DNA of 64,000 bases from Macquaria australasica (Eukaryota; Chordata; Actinopteri; Centrarchiformes; Percichthyidae). A model generated the notes under the pieces. The model was given only the letters and a program-made list of their open reading frames with translations, was not told the DNA's origin and did no database searches. The translations under genes were made by a program, and so were the position numbers. Shown piece by piece: positions 1-12,183 of this stretch (its first letter is position 1; every line of letters starts with the position of its first letter). The stretch covers positions 864,855-928,854 of the forward strand of contig SEMN01000185.1 in NCBI GenBank assembly GCA_005408345.1. The letters run 5' to 3'.

Positions 1-762
1 CGACAATTTCTGTTCTGTGACAATTTAGTATTTTAGTATCAGAGACAGTGTGAAACAGTTACTAGACACCACAAAGCAGCACAAAATATCAATAAAAGTC
101 AACCAACAGAGTAAATCAGAGAGAACACTAAACAGTAAGACAGTGTACAGCAGTACAAAACCACTACCAACAGTATAAAAGGGTACAAAAACAGTTCAAC
201 AACAGTACCAGACAGTTAAATAGTACATAACAGAAAAATGCAGATAGTAAGCATAGGGGGGATGTGGGTACGACTGTACGTCTAACAGTCCAACTGCCAG
301 GAGCACAAAACTGTCTCTGATTGTTTGTTCTGGTCCGAATATGTTCAGTCATTCAAAAGGAATCAAATTCTAACCTGTTAGGTAATTAAAATGCCATGTG
401 TGTAGCTGACTTTACTTACTTGCAACTGTCATTTCCTGCAAAGCGTTATACCTCAGTTATTCTATAGTATATTTAGAATGGCACCTTTTAGCCTGAGTGC
501 AGTGTAGCGATTTCTGTAAAGATAACACTGTCAGATGAATTGTTTCAACAATTTTAGCATATGCTAACAGTGCTAAATTCAAATGTCCCTCTAAGCTGTC
601 TTCTATGGGCATATTCATTATATCGGCTCCCTACTGTTTTTGATGCATAAGTAACCAGTCTACCGGAAGCCTTTTACATGTGGTGAAATGAGCTCAGGAA
701 CACTCAAATTGGACCCAATGGAAGCACAAAGCAAATCACTGCAGATACTGTAATGTCTAGAG

Positions 763-788
763 CCCCCCCCCCTTTTTTTTTTTTTTTT
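763..788 (+). repeat. homopolymer junction C10-T16
   Basis: A run of ten C is followed directly by sixteen T, then ctttgc. It is a low-complexity tract, likely variable in length and error-prone in assembly. Confidence 0.9.
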
Positions 789-1423
789 CTTTGCTAGCAT
801 TTGCCGTCACAACTAATTTCACAGTGGCACACTAATGAGAAAATCCTCTGTAAAGCATCTTTAAGCTGACAGTTGGATGTAACCTCAGATCTAGGTCACA
901 TCCTTAGCCAAGTTATTTGCTAAATTAATAGGTTATTTAACACTGGTCACACTCACTGAACAATCAACTGAGATGTCTAATCCAAATTTTGACGGTCTAA
1001 GGTAAGATGAGGTGAGGCGAGGGAAAACAAGGATATACTGTATGTTGCTCTGCTGCTTAATGCAGGCAAACAGACGATGTAGTGTGACAGCTGGGGTGTT
1101 GCTGAAATCAATGACAAAAAAAGCCTTGTTGGAAGAAAAGATAGAAATAGAGATCAGAGATGACTTTGACTTTGAGGCCGTAAAGACATCGGATGCTGCA
1201 TAGCGACAGTGCCACAGTGGGCGGGGAGGCGGCGCGAGACTGAAGAGTGGCATGCAGATAGAAAGCTGGAAGATGAGTATTGGATGCAGGTGGAGATGGT
1301 AAGGGAGGAGGGTGAGGGGCGGAGGGCTGGGTGGGGAGTGCATGCTTGAAGTGCTGCGAGAGCTGCCAAAGCTAGTTTCAGAGCTCCTTGAAGTTCCTTC
1401 TGTCGGAGGGAGAGCATGTACTT

Positions 1424-1460
1424 ATGTGCCCCCCTGGGAGGGGGGGGGGGGGGGGCACAT
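1424..1460 (+). repeat. G16 tract inside a perfect 11-bp hairpin
   Basis: ATGTGCCCCCC at 1424-1434 pairs perfectly with GGGGGGCACAT at 1450-1460. The 15-nt loop is itself G-rich (tgggag then G run; total G run 1440-1455). The strand could fold as a hairpin or as a G-quadruplex. Confidence 0.85.
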
Positions 1461-1954
1461 GCGTGTGTGTGTATAGACGGGAAGTGGGATGATTGGGGGG
1501 AGTACAGAGAACTGAGTGTGTGCATTTGAATGAGTGTACGTGTCTGTGTGCGTGGTGTGAACACACATCTCCTCAAGCATTCCTGTAATTATCCCAAATT
1601 GTGACTGGTGGGGTCTGCCTCGATCCCAGTGGAAAAGCAGACAATCTGGGCTCCTGCCCAAATCTGCAGAGAGTTGTCCTGTTAGCAGTGATTGGGTAAA
1701 GGAGGAGCAGCAAGAAACGTTCAAAGGCCCTGGGATAAAATTAGATAAACGAATGAATGCTAAATAAGTTACAGAGCAAGAGCAGGGCCAACTAAGTTAC
1801 ATGGACTTGTCAACAACACCTGCACTGACACTGCTGGACAGGAGATGTGAGAGTACCACTTTTCTAATAAGGCATAAGGCAGGTTTATAAGTTGTAACTA
1901 AGGGATTTATTTATTGTTAATGAATCATTTATCAATACTTTGTAGATAATAGTA

Positions 1955-2401
1955 GTAAGCAATTAAAAAGAACAGCTTTTGGGTTGCCATGTTGTGAAAA
2001 ATCCTATTGGATGGTCCTTTTAACTGGATCTTTAATTCATCACAACTTAAATGTTAACGTTTACAACATCCGAACGAAAATCCACCGATCAACAACTGAT
2101 TAAAATTTACAACTGCAATTGACAGATTATTGTAGTGGAGGAAGAATTAACAAGGACTTACTAACATTCAGAACTGCAGGTCTCTGGTGGCTTATTATAA
2201 ATTGAAAAAGGTATTACCCTTTATTAATGACTTACTCACTTTCTGATTAGCCATCAACTTCAGTTATACATGTTAGTACGTTCATAAAATGTGTTTCTCC
2301 CTTTCTAATACGCAATCAAGATGTACTGAAGAGCTAGGAAACAATGACGATACATCAGCCACATACTGGCAACCCAAAAGTTGTTCTTAATAATTTCTAA
2401 C
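1955..2401. mobile_element. MITE-like element A with about 35-bp terminal inverted repeats
   Basis: The left arm at 1971-1989 (AACAGCTTTTGGGTTGCCA) and the reverse complement of 2367-2385 differ at one base. Similarity continues outward through aattaaaaagaa to about 1955 and 2401. The 447-bp interior is AT-rich with no coding frame. I see no clear target-site duplication. It is probably a non-autonomous DNA transposon, family not named. Confidence 0.65.
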
Positions 2402-2429
2402 AATGTGACAATGTGAAACAGATCGCTCG

Positions 2430-2850
2430 TAGTGATGAACCTACAGAGAATTATCAGCTGAATCTGCAGCTTCCCCCAGCTTTACGGAGTTTTATAGTGA
2501 GTTTCAGCTCACAGCTTAGCTTTACTGTTTTGGTTCACTCTCACCGCTCTCACAGCGTCGTTTTTGGCCGCAGCAGGCAGCTGTTTTCAGAGTAAAAGCT
2601 CTAAAAAAAAAAAACAGTGTACACTACCAGCTCAGCAGCAAACAGCAGACAGACACAGTTAGAGACTAGCTGGTGAACATAGTGGAGCATTTAGCAGCTA
2701 AAGAGCCAGATATTTCACTCAGGAGTGGGTGGGGAACAAAAACAGAGCTAAAAGAGAGAGAATATTGGATTTACATTCACCAGGTGGTCAGAAACACGAC
2801 TCCAAATGAATGATAATGTTGCTCTGTAACTGCTGGATGTGTAAATAAGC
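2430..2850 (-). repeat. dispersed repeat family A, copy 1 (inverted)
   Basis: The reverse complement of this segment matches 8070-8540, 15115-15578 and 58150-58465. Shared landmarks include 'ctttagctgctaaatgctccac', 'ggtagtgtac', 'aaacagctgcctgctg' and 'gataattctc'. It explains the 60-codon plus-strand open frame at 2413-2595. No terminal repeats or coding content are evident, and the family is not named. Confidence 0.75.
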
Positions 2851-3416
2851 AACAAGTTCGGCATATCAACTTAAAAGGTGATGATACTGTATGTCAAATT
2901 TATGTTCACAGTTAGTTTTCACTGCCCTCAAGTGGCCAGAAAAAATGTTATTGCAGGTTTAAAGACTGAAATAAGAAACACAATACATAATAAAGTTCTA
3001 ATCTGTGTCAGTGTTAATTGTTCAGTTATCTCTTGGAAAGTGACAAATATATACCAAAAACTCATTTTTGATTATCTTTGTATTAAAATCCTTCTTTTCT
3101 CCCCCTGTAAAACATTCAAATATTTTTGAATATTCATCCTGTGCTTGGGGTCGTTTACATACATTTATCCAATCAAATGTGATTTGGGACAATTGATTAA
3201 TGCATCATCATTTGTTAGTTTGTGGTTCGGAAGCTAGCAGAGCAATATCATGGGTCAGGGGGCTGTGCTTGATGTTTGCTGGCAAAAACTTTGTTTACAT
3301 TTCTAAAAAATTTGATCTTGCAATGGTGGTATCGGTGGAGTCTTTAGAGTATGAACCCCATCCTCAAGATGACTGTCAGCAGGGTGAAGAGTCAAATTGT
3401 TTCTATATTCAATTAA

Positions 3417-3485
3417 ATTAAATTCAATTCAGTTTTATTTATATAGCGCCATATCATAACAAAGTTATCTCAGGGCACTTCTATA
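3417..3485 (+). repeat. teleost 'ttttatttatatagcgcc' dispersed repeat fragment
   Basis: attcaattcagttttatttatatagcgccatatcataacaaagttatctcagggcactt is a motif I know as a very common teleost dispersed repeat end. Only a short fragment is present, followed by unrelated sequence. Confidence 0.6.
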
Positions 3486-4259
3486 TATGGTAAAGTTATT
3501 AATGTGGTAGGCAGGGAGCAGGTGAGTGAGGGAGGCTGCATCCGTTTTGTGTCAGTTACAGTCCTGGAGGAAGACTTGACGGCTGTGACACGAGTGGTGA
3601 TCTTCTTTCAGACTTCCCTGTCACCGAGTCTCCTGCTAGGCAGCTCAGGCAAAGCCGGCTGGCATGAAATATGACACTCTGCATTTCAGCATGTAGAGGT
3701 GGAGTCTTTACACTATGGAATAAGGGGCCACCTGAAGTGCTTGTGACAGCAGAAGAGGCAGCTGAGTCCCAAACGCGTTAGAAGGGAGCGAACAAGGCCC
3801 ATTGATAGCAAACAGGGGGTGCGTGAAGGCAATTGAAACTGTGAGTGAAAAGTAGAATGAAGTGTACATCAATCTCTTCGTGGCTACATACAGTAAATGC
3901 CCCCCGCCAAGGTGAACTGACAGTGGAGGATGCTCTGCTCCAGCTGATGTTTCATGCTCACAACCTAAACAGGTCCAGCTATCAATCAACTGGAAAGAAA
4001 AATCCACCAGGACCATATGACTTTCCAACCATGTGAAAAAGTAAAACAAAACAAAAAACATATTACTTTTTTATTCTCACTTTTTCTCTTTTTGACACAG
4101 ACTCTTATCTCGACACACATCTCAACTACCTCAAACTTATGTTCCATCTTTTATCTGTCACTTCAAAATGGTTTAGCTATTTCCATCAACAATATAAAAT
4201 GATTAACACCATGGCTGTTTTTCCAGTTCTTTTACAATGTTATATACATTCTGTATTTA

Positions 4260-4586
4260 CTATATACATTTTAATCTCACATACTTTAAGGCACGGGTTC
4301 TCTTGTAACTTAAGGCCCACTTCTGATTGTTAAAACATTTCCAATGACCACCTTCCAAAATAAATGAGAAAAACCCCCCACAACATCCCAGCTGCTTTGT
4401 GTTTAAGTGTCTCTGGAGCTTCAATGGTTTTAGCGCCTCATTTGAGAGGATTTCACCCCATTCAACACACTGTGCTTTCGGCTCAGCATCACTGCCTGCC
4501 ATTATGAATCCACATTTAATGTATTCAGGCTCATATTTCCTCACCACACGTTTTGGAGCTTTTCCTGGCGTAGTGTTGTCTCCCAC
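4260..4586 (-). pseudogene. BED zinc-finger hAT (ZBED5/Buster-like) transposase N-terminal remnant
   Basis: The minus-strand frame starting at 4586 reads MGDNTTPGKAPKRVVRKYEP, then YIKCGFIMAG, QCVEWGEILSNEALKP and LQRHLNTK. This is the N-terminal BED-finger region of ZBED5/FAM200-like hAT transposases (Y-x-x-x-GF..., C-x-x-C, LSN--(L/M)KPSKL-RHL-TKH). The second zinc Cys is changed to Trp (CVEW) and the last His is lost (TKQ), so the finger is broken. The frame then runs into unrelated sequence past the left end of the element at 4292. No DDE catalytic domain is present. Confidence 0.75.
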
Positions 4587-4918
4587 ATCACATTTTTATT
4601 TCATTGCATCTGAGGGAACGTTAGCTAGCTAACAGTGGCAAAACACGATTGTCTCTACCTGATGATGTGACGTGATTGGCTGGTGACATTCAAACGTAAC
4701 TGGTCATTGAAATTATGCAATTTGATTTGTTTTTTATTTACATGAATCCTTGAGCGCATTTAGATATAAAATTAACTAGCTTTGAGAATTACCACAATTT
4801 TTTATTTTTATTTTAATGTATCCATTTGGCAGTACCACTGACTCTGTGGCCCACTAGATGGCACTCTGAGGCCCACCATTGGGTCGCAGCCCATTGGTTG
4901 AGAATGGCTGCTTTAAGG
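4284..4918 (-). mobile_element. hAT-type insertion with perfect 8-bp target duplication
   Basis: The 8-bp sequence CTTTAAGG occurs at 4284-4291 and again at 4911-4918, flanking a 619-bp element. The ends are CACGGGTTCTC and, on the other strand, CAGCCATTCTC, close to the CAGxGGTTCTC ends of hAT elements. An 8-bp duplication is the hAT hallmark. The interior holds the start of a BED-finger transposase on the minus strand and none of the catalytic core, so it is an internally deleted, non-autonomous copy. Confidence 0.85.
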
Positions 4919-5401
4919 TATTCCTCCTTGTTATGCCTCCATTCTTGCATCTGTTTATGAGTGTTACAAATATAAATCATAATACCTGTGATACTGTCAT
5001 CTAATGAACAGTGAAATGGTAACTGCAAGGTTAAACTTCCATGGAAAAACACATTTGTATGGAATTCTAGAGACCAGAGAAAATGTTTTATATACTGCCA
5101 CTTTCTAAAACGTCCACAGAAAATATATAAAATTTGGGCCACCATTAACCCTAGGCAACCAAAGTGGGCATAGATAGACAATAGAGAGACAGAGAGTGAG
5201 TGCATTCATGATGGGAAAGCCACTTTACTAAAAGAGTGACCAGGCCATACATGCAGCCAAAGCATGAAAGACACATAAAGGGGTTACTATACGTCCACAT
5301 GCTGCATTCAGGGCCCTGGTTGCCAACACCTGAATAGACAGTCATAATCAATTTTCTGAAAAGCTTTGAGAGTGGGATGAATGAAAAGGGAATGCACTTA
5401 C

Positions 5402-5525
5402 TGCTTGACAGATGATGGGGTATTTGATTCGATTGATGCCGCCGGCAAACACAGCAAAGGTCAGAGCCGTGTGGAAACAGAAGTTGAGAAGCATATGCCA
5501 TCCCTTCCGACTGATGCGGATTGCG
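5402..5525 (-). CDS. adgra1: adgra1 internal exon: TM2 to start of TM3
   Basis: This 124-bp exon encodes one completing base plus 41 codons of the adhesion GPCR A1 transmembrane core. The peptide runs from AIRISRKG, the short loop after TM1, through the hydrophobic TM2 segment with its LLNFCFHTALTF motif. It ends in FAGGINRIKYPIICQA, which holds the first extracellular loop and the conserved Cys at the top of TM3. This matches the human ADGRA1/GPR123 sequence as I recall it almost residue for residue. On the minus strand the acceptor is a T-rich tract ending ttggcag, and the donor is GTAAGT directly after GCA. The exon starts in phase 2, so AG from the previous exon plus C makes Ser, and it ends in phase 0. 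Its upstream partner is 13052-12925. The exon for TM3-TM4 is not found at 1-5401 and is probably off the left edge. ADGRA1 is an orphan plasma-membrane receptor expressed mainly in the nervous system. Confidence 0.96.
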
Positions 5526-5849
5526 CTGCCAAAAAAGACCAAGAATCAAAAAAATTAGCAGGTACATACCATACCGACCAGTGTTTTGTGATGTATCATC
5601 AGTAAAATCTCATTGAGATTCAGTTTTCAAGGTGCATTGCCCATCAGTCATCTCAAGTATGATTTAAGCCAGTCTTTTACAAGGTCTGCATAAATTGCCC
5701 TTTTCTTTTACCTTGCTACTGCCATATAGATTAACAACCACAGGAGAGCCCGGGGAATGCTGCTCATAGAGTTTGAGTAGTGCAAACAAGCCATTACATA
5801 CTCCACTGACAATACATGTGCTGAATAATAAAATAGTTTAAAGTACACT

Positions 5850-6025
5850 GAAAAAATTGTAACCTTGGCTCAACTTTAACAAGTAAGGTAATGATACACA
5901 CTAAATAATTTGAAGTTGAGTCAACATCATTCTATTCATCTAAACTGATGTTTTTAAGTTAAGGCAACTCATTCAGCAGAGCTATTTTTCTAAAATTATA
6001 ACACATCAAATAGTACAACTTTGTA
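5850..6025. repeat. teleost 'acactgaaaaaatt...tcaactt' MITE-like repeat
   Basis: The sequence acactgaaaaaattgtaaccttggctcaactttaac, followed by gttgagtcaac and aagttaaggcaactca, is the degenerate form of a short teleost repeat made of (T/A)GAGTT-CAACT motifs in both orientations. No intact ends are visible. Confidence 0.5.
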
Positions 6026-7299
6026 TTTTCACCATACCATGCTTAGCAAGCTCTTTTTTGCTTCCATCAGAGAGTGCCAGAATGTTTGCCATCAACTCAC
6101 AAAATGTAATTGGGTAACATGTCATCAATCATGCACACAACATCACACATGGTCTAACCGCATTCACTCTTCATAACTAACTGTATCACAAGAATGGCAT
6201 TGTGGAACAGTGCAAACATTGTTTGACACACTGTAACAATGCAGGAACACACATAAAATTAGATTTATGACCATGTTGGGAGGTTTGCCTACACGTCTAC
6301 CTTGGGACGATACAATATAAACTCATACAATCTTATTCTAATTCTAATTCTATTCTATTCTATAAAAAATAATTTTAGGTTGACTCTGATAAGATTTTTT
6401 AAAAAATGTGGCCTCCATTGCAAACTTAATTTAATCCAAATAAAAAGTATCTATTTGGTCAGAGTCTAAAATTAAAAATCTAGAGTTAATAGCGAAAGTG
6501 AAAATGTAAACTTTAATTACATTTTTTGCATTTATACTATGTGATTGTCTACCAGAAAGAACAGCACAAAACCATATTGATGTTTTCCTTTTTCTTTATG
6601 TATGGACGGGGCTACTGCACTGTAAGATGTCCTTATGAAAAGGCTACAACAAAAACATTCAAAGATCTATGCAATATAGTGACAGAGATGTACTGCTTAT
6701 AAGTTAATTAAGACTGAACTTTCAGAGGAATAGTGTCTTCAGGAATGTTGCTTAAACTCTTCAGACAATGAAAAGAAAGTGATAAAAAAAAATGTAAATC
6801 CTCAGTTGACAAAATGGTAACACTTCCAACAAACTGTATAATCTTTAGTTTAGAATGATGGACCTCAGGCAACAGGGCTGTATGTAAGTACTCAGGCAAC
6901 AGGGCTTTGTAAAATTGGGCCTCACCCACTTTTACACATACAGTACATGCAGTGGTACAGTATAAATAATAATCACTCTGCTGGTTTGATGATGAAATAA
7001 AAAGAGATGCTTCCAGTTGACTGGGCCAATTGAAGTTTTCACAATGTAAAAGTATGCACTCATATCCACTTTGTGAAATATGGGATCAGCCAGGGGTTAC
7101 ACAGCCTTGGGCAGGGCACTTAACCCACATTACCATTTCCATCCAGCTCTTAGAAAATAGGCTAAATAGGTCAGACAATACTAACATATTTGTCTTACTG
7201 TGTGAATTAACAGACCATCGATTCTTTTAATTACTTTCCTGTGTCAGCTCCCTCCTCTTCATCCACTGTCACCATTTGAAATTATATAACCCTGTGCTG

Positions 7300-7690
7300 G
7301 AAATCTCCACTCCCCAAAATGGAGGAGCGGAGCCCCGGCTGCACGTGAGCCAACTGTAGATGAAGCAGTGGCTCAGCAGTGAGCTATGAGGCGTGTCTGG
7401 GTCCGGGCTTCACTGCTCTGTGTAAGGGGAGGGAGAGTTAAAGCTGCTGTTGTCGATGCCTCTGCCGTGGTCCAAGTACTGAACTCCATCCAGCAAAGAG
7501 GCCATAAATCAGGCCGGCTCCTGGCCTCCCTGGAAGGGGTTTTTCATAGGCTCTGCTTTGGGCTTTCATTGGGTCAAGTACATTAACCTGGCAACCCTCC
7601 ACATCCCCATCTCCCCGAGGGTAGGGGGGATAAAACTGTCCTCTCACTGCATCTGCTCTTTCACCATACACCCACTCCTGAGCCAAATGT
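7300..7690. other. GC-richer non-repetitive block in intron, possible conserved element
   Basis: The segment from about 7310 to 7690 is richer in GC than its flanks and shows no repeat signature known to me. Open frames on both strands (7386-7586 plus, 7686-7438 minus) lack splice context and recognisable motifs. It could be a conserved non-coding regulatory element. This is composition-based inference only. Confidence 0.25.
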
Positions 7691-8069
7691 AAGGGACAAT
7701 AAAGCTATGGACAGTATAATATGACACATTATACAATAGGTAGTTTCAGCCAAGCCATTTCATTGGTGGAAGACACGTTCCAAACATAAACCATCCCATA
7801 AACCATAGGAAGCTGTGCTGTTAAATGGAGAAATGGAAGTGGTTTCATGCTAATTATGATGGAGAAATCTGGCAACAGGGCTATAAGGTTGCAATCAATA
7901 ACAGAATATAAAAATATTCCAGATACATGTGTAGTAATAGGGCAAATCAGTAATAAAATGTATGTTCAGTGCATTGAACTGTGTTCCACCATATTACATC
8001 AGACAAAACTCTTGGGGACAGCAACAAACTGTAAACACAACAATGACATATTATCACCTTATACGTGTG

Positions 8070-8540
8070 GGGACTTAGCATTTAATTGGAGTCACGTTTC
8101 TGCCTACTTGACGCATTTAAGTCCAATATTTTTAGCTCTGTTTTGGTGTCCACCACCACCCAAGGGACATATCTGACCCTTTAGCTGCTAATTCCTCCAC
8201 CATGTTCACTAGCAAGCCGCTAATGTCTTCTGTCTGATGTTTGGTGCTGAGCAGGTAGTGTACAGTGGGTTTATTCAAGCTTTTTCAGAGAAAAAAGCTG
8301 TGTGCTGCGGCTGGACATGACGCTGATGAGAGCTGTGAGACTGAACCAAAACAGCAAAGTTGCAGGCTGTAAAACCAAATCAGTGAGCTAAAAGATGCTG
8401 CAAAGCTCAGTAGAGCTGAGCGGAACTGCAGAGTCAGGTGATAATTCTCTGCATGTAATCTAAATCTTTTAGATTAGTCAGCTGACCCATTGTTAATATA
8501 AAAATATTGATCATTAATTTGGATTACAACATTTTGTAAA
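8070..8540 (+). repeat. dispersed repeat family A, copy 2
   Basis: Matches the other three copies in the window over about 450 bp (tagctctgttttggt, ctttagctgctaa, gaacatgtt-type segment, gtagtgtacagtgggtttatt, gctgagcggaactgcagagtc, gataattctc). It is an old, diverged copy. Confidence 0.75.
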
Positions 8541-8851
8541 AAGATAAAACAGCATGATCATATTGTGTCATTTTCAAAAAAGTGTTTTATTCTTAGAATA
8601 ACACAATTGATGGATGTTTTCTCAGCCCAGCTCTACATGACAGTATTGACTGTCTTTCCTTTTTGGGTTCTTATGTTCACTACGTTTCACTAAACATAAC
8701 TAGACTACACACATGTTGGTAGCCATTATTAACCACATAAACCCTGCACTGTTTTTGACCCCTTTAATTACAGGCTTATAATACTCCTTATTACTGTCAC
8801 AAAATGTGTGTATAGTGTAAAACACTTTCCATATATTCCTATCTATATACT

Positions 8852-9025
8852 GGGCGGCTGTGGCTCAGGAGGTAGAGCCGGTTGTTCATTAATCCCAGGG
8901 TTGGCGGCTCCTCCTGTCCACATGTCGAAGTGTCCTTGGGCAAGACACTAAACTGAACTGAACTGAAGTTGCTCCCGATGGAGGCCTGCACCTTGCATGG
9001 CAAATCCGTTGCCATCAGTGTGTGA

Positions 9026-9062
<37 letters not shown>

Positions 9063-9135
9063 GGTGAATGAGACCAATCTGTAGAGCCCTTTTGGAGCCG
9101 TTACGATTGAAAAAGCGCTATATAAGTGACGTCCA
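8852..9135 (+). mobile_element. tRNA-derived SINE copy
   Basis: It begins gggcggctgtggctcaggaggtagagc, containing an RNA polymerase III A-box-like TGGCTCAGGAGG. It continues with cacatgtcgaagtgtccttgggcaagacac and gttgctcccgatg, an internal GT run, then aaaagcgctatataagt at the 3' end. This is the layout of the common teleost tRNA-headed SINE. The B-box region is damaged: ggttggcggctcctcctg lacks the usual gatcc stretch. The copy is therefore probably inactive and is not a functional tRNA gene. Confidence 0.8.
9027..9058 (+). repeat. (TG)16 microsatellite inside the SINE
   Basis: Sixteen uninterrupted TG units, expanded from the gtgtgaatgtgtg stretch that is normal at this point of the SINE. 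Confidence 0.95.
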
Positions 9136-12010
9136 TGTGTTGTTTTGCTCCTTCTTATATGATCACTAGTGAGTTATTTAAGATTTCCCCACTAAGATTC
9201 CCATCATGCTTTGTAAACATAAGTGTAATGTTTCCATGGAGACAGTCAGTTAGCAGAGGGCTACACCTGAGCCTGTATATTTTAGCCTATACAGTTTTTA
9301 CATTTTGGTAAATTTGCACCATGTCATGAAAGTCATGCCATATCAGCTGCTAACAGTTCCTGTAACCATAATGTACAACATCAATCAGCTGCATTACTTT
9401 TTATACAGAAGAAAAAGTCAATTTGATAATTTTGAGGTGATCTGATGTTATAAGAAACATCCTTTTAACATTACTTTTAAGTGGACGTTTTTCCTCGTTG
9501 AGCATCAATGACCACTGGAAAGACAAAGTTCCTCTGATTCCATCAGTATGTGCATGAAATCAGTGTGCTCCATATTGACTGAGTTGACCCAAATTGCGTC
9601 AATTGGGTTCAAAGGATTTGGGGTTCAAAGACATGACACCCACCACTATGTTCTTTACTAGGCTCATACATCATGCATCACCATTGCACCCATAATCAAA
9701 GATTCTATCTTGGCTGGCAGAGAAGGAACCACCGGCACATACTATATGCATATAGTTATGCATGTGTGTATGTGTTAGTGAGAAGTGAGAAAGTGACACA
9801 CACTCAAACTGTGCCTACCCTTGAACAGCCTCCCTCGCATTCTGCCCATTTAACACGCAGTCCTGCTGCTTCACGGCTTGGGTACTGTCAGTCAGCTGGA
9901 GTGATACTACACAACTCAAGTGTTACTAAACAGAGATGTGTTTTAGTGCTGGGGAGTGCCTATAGGGAGGTGTGGAGGACGAGGAGGTGTTGGTGAGCGC
10001 CGTTGAAAGAAAAACCCTGTAACCCTCCCCTGTGTGTGACAGACATCACTAAAGCTCTGGCTTCATATCTTAAATATGGACTTGTTCTCACTCTAGTTTG
10101 GACTGGTATTAATGTCTTTTTCCTCTGAAAAGCACTTTCTGATGAAAGAGTGCATTTAGATGCGCACGTGTCCCAATTACAATCCGTTTTTTGGAGTATC
10201 CCAGTTATGCTTTACCCATGTAAACACCTTATCCTGGTTTCAGAAACCTGGATGAGCCCTTACCCCTGTTTTGAGATGTGCTAGCTGGAGCACTCCAATA
10301 GTAATCTGGATACTGCTGCATATAAATCATTCTCTGCCATGCCCACAGGCGCGTCATCAACTCAAGTCATGGAGTAGTTAGTGGGTAAAAAAAAAAAAAA
10401 GGTAAATGATGTAATGATGATCAACACACTGAAATAAAAGGAAAGTCTAACTTCAGTAATGCAGATCATAAAATGGTATTGTTGCTCTCATTTTTCGTTA
10501 CCAGTGATGAGATGGAGAAAAAGAGTCCAGCACAGTGGTAAATACAGAAGAGTCCAAACAACCAAAAAACAAACTGTTGATTGACAACAGGTAACTCAGT
10601 AGGTACAGAAAGAAGTGACGGAGATGAAAATACAGGAATGACACACCTGCAGGTGGACTACAGGTGTGTCTTCAGAATCCTGGATACTGTTATGTTTATG
10701 TATACAGGGATATGAACAACTAGGTTTCTCGTGTTACATAGAAACACATGCATGTAAACATACTGACTATGTCTTCTCTGAAAATAATATTAATACATTT
10801 GGCATCATTGCATGATCATACATTTAAATAAAAAAAAAAATTCTTTGAGAAATTCGAAAATTCTAGATTCCAATAGAACTTGTAATGGGGTGCAAGTTAA
10901 AATGCTAAATTTTATATTACAACACAGATAGTCGTGTTCCTCAGCTGTTAAATATTCTTGAAAGTCTAGTAAAATACCTGTTAAAACAGCCTTTTTACTC
11001 TTTGTATCCATTATGTATCAATTAAATATCAACACTCATAACTATGTTTCTTTGCAACCACTATAGTTTAGCACCTATAATGTTTAGAGGTTACCATTTC
11101 ATTAAAAAAAGGCCCTCTATTGAGGGTTTTTGGCACTCTTCTACACTTCATTCCTATTAATATGTCTTTAAACATATGGCTGTATATTATTTGCATTGAG
11201 TTTCACTAATAATATTAGACAGAATTTTAAAATGACCTACAATTAGATTTTTAATCCATTAATTCTGCACAAAACAGCAGAATATCTGGTGGTGTTTGTT
11301 TACATTTCACTTGAATCACAAATCTCAATCTCCTGCAACTGTGAAATTGCTCCTGCCTGTATTGCAGTTTTCATTTTTTTTTTCTTCAATACTGCAGTGC
11401 TAGACGATACAGTAAGTGATGCTGCTGTTTGGAGCCCCAGATGCTGTCATCACTGTCTGACTGCAGAAGGACGCACCCTGTCTCTGTCCCAGGTGACACA
11501 GATGGATGCAAACTGCAAATGTTGCAGCGTGTTCACACAGTTTCATCAATTTTGCTCTTTAGTCACAGTAAGAACAGGAAAACATAAATAAAACCAAATA
11601 TTTCTGTCTGGGAAAATATCAGTTAACTGTGTTATTCAAAAAATAAAACAATATTTTTTGAAAATGAGACATTTGAGACATTTTTCCCTTATATTAAAAT
11701 GGATGGAGAGCTATTACAATAATACCACATTAATGCCACAGACATGATAAAGTGATTGGTGCTCTATGAGGACAGGACAGATGATGAATTGGCGTGCTGA
11801 AATAATACACCAGTCAGGCTCCCCCCTGCTTTAATAACAGCATCCACTGCGAATGAACCTAAGAAGAGCAGACAGATGCCACAGTGCAAAACCATGAGAG
11901 CCACACGGTACATTCTCTGTCCCTATCTCCATATGGAATAAAAGGAACAAAGGTGACTTAAGTACCCCTTAGAAATCCATTAGAAGCATACATTTCTGCT
12001 GTGACTCTCT

Positions 12011-12014
<4 letters not shown>

Positions 12015-12080
<66 letters not shown>
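12015..12080 (+). repeat. (CA)33 microsatellite
   Basis: Sixty-six bases of uninterrupted CA, followed by tttgtgtatgtg. Confidence 0.97.
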
Positions 12081-12081
<1 letters not shown>

Positions 12082-12183
12082 TTGTGTATGTGTTTTAGAT
12101 CCTCTTAGTCAGACAGGCTGCAGTGCTTTACGCCAGACTAAAGCATCTGACTCGCACCACAGTCAGCTCAGGGTCTGTAACAG

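Larger units (their letters stand above)
1..5401 (-). other. adgra1 intron (3' part of the gene continues off the left edge)
   Basis: No exon for the rest of the receptor (TM3 onward) is visible here on the minus strand, so this is the intron after 5402. It is AT-rich, and the first 350 bp are full of degenerate 'acagta' motifs. It holds a C10/T16 tract at 763-788, a G tract with hairpin at 1424-1460, a MITE-like element at 1955-2401, an inverted copy of dispersed family A at 2430-2850, a short SINE/LINE-tail-like repeat at 3417-3485, and a hAT insertion at 4284-4918. Longer open frames here are not supported. Confidence 0.8.

Noticed and set aside
933..1724. Overlapping Pro/His-rich minus-strand frames
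   Set aside because: They arise from G- and CA/GT-rich low-complexity DNA; no motif or splice context.
8852..8930. Possible tRNA gene
   Set aside because: It has an A-box-like start but a damaged B box and the full 3' structure of a SINE.
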